From the NCBI GenBank assembly GCA_963575745.1, contig CAUYUJ010019091.1, forward strand, positions 123,737 through 187,736: a stretch of DNA of 64,000 bases. Direction: 5' to 3'. The translations under genes and the position numbers were made by a program. The stretch comes from Prorocentrum cordatum. Its lineage: Eukaryota; Sar; Dinophyceae; Prorocentrales; Prorocentraceae. The notes below the pieces were generated by a model that saw only the letters and a list, made by a program, of their open reading frames with translations, made no database searches and was not told the origin of the DNA. Below, piece after piece: positions 62,864 through 64,000 of the stretch. Numbering within the stretch: position 1 is the first letter of the stretch; every line of letters begins with the position of its first letter.

Positions 62864-63855
62864 TCACCGCACTGCGGCGTACTGCTCGTTCGTGTCGCGG
62901 AGGTAATCGTAAGCGCGCTTGAAATCGTCGAGGGGCACGCCGAGCTCCTCCAACCGCGCCTTCTGCAGAGTGGCGGGATCGGACCCCGCGAAGACAATCT
63001 GCACAAACTCGACAAGGTCGCTCTCCCGCGGCGGCAGCGACAGCACCTGCCGACCGCCGTCCGCCTGCGGGAACGCCACGAAGTTCCCCACGTACGCCTT
63101 GATCTGCTGTCGATTGGAGCCCACTGGCCAGAATCGGCCTTGCAGTTGAACCGCCGCACGATGCCCCGCGCGATGGGCAGCAGAAGCTTCGCGCCCAGCG
63201 TGAGGTTCCGCAGCGGCGGTGGCAGCCGACCGATCCAGAGATCGTTGGCCAGCGCGCAGGGCGGCATCGTGGGCAAACTCTTGGTGATCGCGCCGTGACA
63301 CCCCGCGCAGATGGGCACCTTCTGCGTCGCGTCGGCCACGAGCACTCCGTCTGACTCGCGCTTGTCAATCTTGAAGCACTTCTTGTGCAAGAGCCACAGC
63401 TTCCCGTCGGGGCCAGGGTCGCGCACTGCGGACGCCTCCAGCTCCTCGAGGGGGTTGCCGCCCGGGTGCTCGGCGCCGTCGGGGCCCTCGCGCACGAAGC
63501 GCCACCGGGCGTAGTACCGCGCCGGGTCCAGGAGCGCGTGGGCGCGCTGCCGCTGCGTCAGGCGCATGGCCTGCGCCTGCGCGCCCGCGGCCTCCGATGC
63601 CTCTCCACTCGCCGCCTCGAGCTCGGCGCGCGCGGGCCGCTTCGGCACCTCGTCGCAGAGCAGCGAACGCTCCCCGGCGCCGTCCGGCTGCTGCCAGAAG
63701 TGCACGCGCTGCAGCTCGTCCGCCCAGTGGAGACGAGCACAGACGCAGCAGGCCACTCTCGAGCGCACGGCGCGGCGACTCTGCCCGGGCTCGGGCCCCT
63801 CGGCGTCCGACGCCGCCGGAGCAGCGCCCAGCGCGTCCATGTCCACGGGCGGCAT
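62864..63855 (-). CDS. Helitron-like N-terminus with DUF6570-type region (one frame break)
   Basis: Starting at ATG 63855 (an in-frame TAG lies near 63897), the frame carries CCVC...HW (a possible zinc site), a Lys/Arg-rich middle, KKCFKIDK, CAGCHGAI, and LANDLWIGRLPPPLRNLTL. This pattern (metal cysteines, then Ala-Asn-x-Leu-Trp-x-Gly-x-x-Pro-x-x-Leu) is characteristic of the DUF6570 region found N-terminal in many Helitron helicases. Near 63130 the coherent frame shifts, continuing QQIKAYVGNFVAFPQ, LSLPPRESDLVEFVQIVF and ending at NEQYAAVR with a TGA at 62864. The next piece follows in the same frame after that stop. Confidence 0.75.
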
Positions 63856-64000
63856 GTCCACGCCCGCGGGCGGCGCGGCCCCGTCCGCGCCGGACGGCTA
63901 CCACCAGGCGCGCGGCGCGTCCGGCGCGGCAGCGGCGGCGGCGGCCTCCCCCGAATCGGCGGGCGCTGCGCAGGCCCGCCAGTCGTGAGACCCCGTGACG

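Larger units (their letters stand above)
52837..63900 (-). mobile_element. Helitron-like element encoding DUF6570-Rep-PIF1-USP polyprotein
   Basis: Eleven kilobases of GC-rich minus-strand sequence encode, in order, a DUF6570-type region, a Helitron_like_N/HUH Rep region, a Cys/His region, the two Rep tyrosines, a PIF1 helicase, a ubiquitin-specific protease and a Cys/His tail. This order of Rep then helicase is diagnostic of Helitrons. At least six frame breaks separate the pieces. I did not find the element's terminal TC, 3' hairpin or CTRR end; the 5' end may lie just outside the window. The base composition is far more GC-rich than in the LINEs. Confidence 0.85.

Noticed and set aside
56069-63298. 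Several plus-strand open frames of 200-530 codons opposite the Helitron gene
   Set aside because: They are antisense to conserved helicase and Rep codons and mirror their composition. No recognisable motif is present.
1-64000. Spliced-leader, 5S rRNA or tRNA genes
   Set aside because: I looked for the dinoflagellate spliced-leader core and for tRNA-like or rRNA-like segments and found none I can defend. Resemblances in the 178-bp monomer to tRNA elements were too weak.
1-64000. Ordinary host genes
   Set aside because: No open frame outside the LINEs and the Helitron-like gene has a recognisable domain or plausible composition.

Overview
This window looks like nuclear DNA of a protist with a large, repeat-rich genome, most likely a dinoflagellate. 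The evidence is indirect: long intact non-LTR retrotransposons, a GC-rich Helitron-like element, hierarchical satellites, and no ordinary host gene, bacterial operon, rRNA, tRNA or spliced-leader gene that I can recognise. The lineage call is an inference. Every protein-coding region I can support belongs to a mobile element, and all of them lie on the minus strand.

Layout. (1) 1-20793: four LINE-type elements in a row. LINE-A (partial, 1-1893) and LINE-B (3590-9528) belong to one family; LINE-C (10048-16173) and LINE-D (16523-20793, 5'-truncated) belong to two others. Short blocks of non-coding modules separate them. (2) 20794-32054: an array of non-coding composite repeats. Modules carry terminal inverted repeats built on CTCGTAGAGCT, many contain a tandem monomer of about 178 bp, and they are joined by a conserved hairpin. 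(3) 32055-37853: LINE-E, a fourth family. (4) 37854-50920: more of the array, including a large imperfect inverted repeat (37.86-40.33 kb against 40.74-46.34 kb). (5) 50921-52836: a GC-rich element followed by a CA-rich and G/C-rich low-complexity block. (6) 52837-63900: one Helitron-like polyprotein gene with DUF6570, HUH/Y2 Rep, PIF1 helicase and ubiquitin-specific-protease domains, interrupted by several frame breaks.

How the parts relate. All five LINEs are inserted at the same point, the loop of the array hairpin, in the same orientation. The four whose 5' junction is intact end in the loop sequence; three of these have both flanks visible and show 8-10 bp target-site duplications. The array is therefore the dedicated landing site of these retrotransposons. 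In each LINE with an ORF1, ORF1 and ORF2 share one reading frame and are separated by a single stop codon, which points to stop-codon readthrough. ORF2 has an EEP endonuclease, a reverse transcriptase with WADN in place of YADD, and a C-terminal RNase H whose motifs are in circularly permuted order. These features are shared by four divergent families with long intact ORFs, so they look functional and not like decay.
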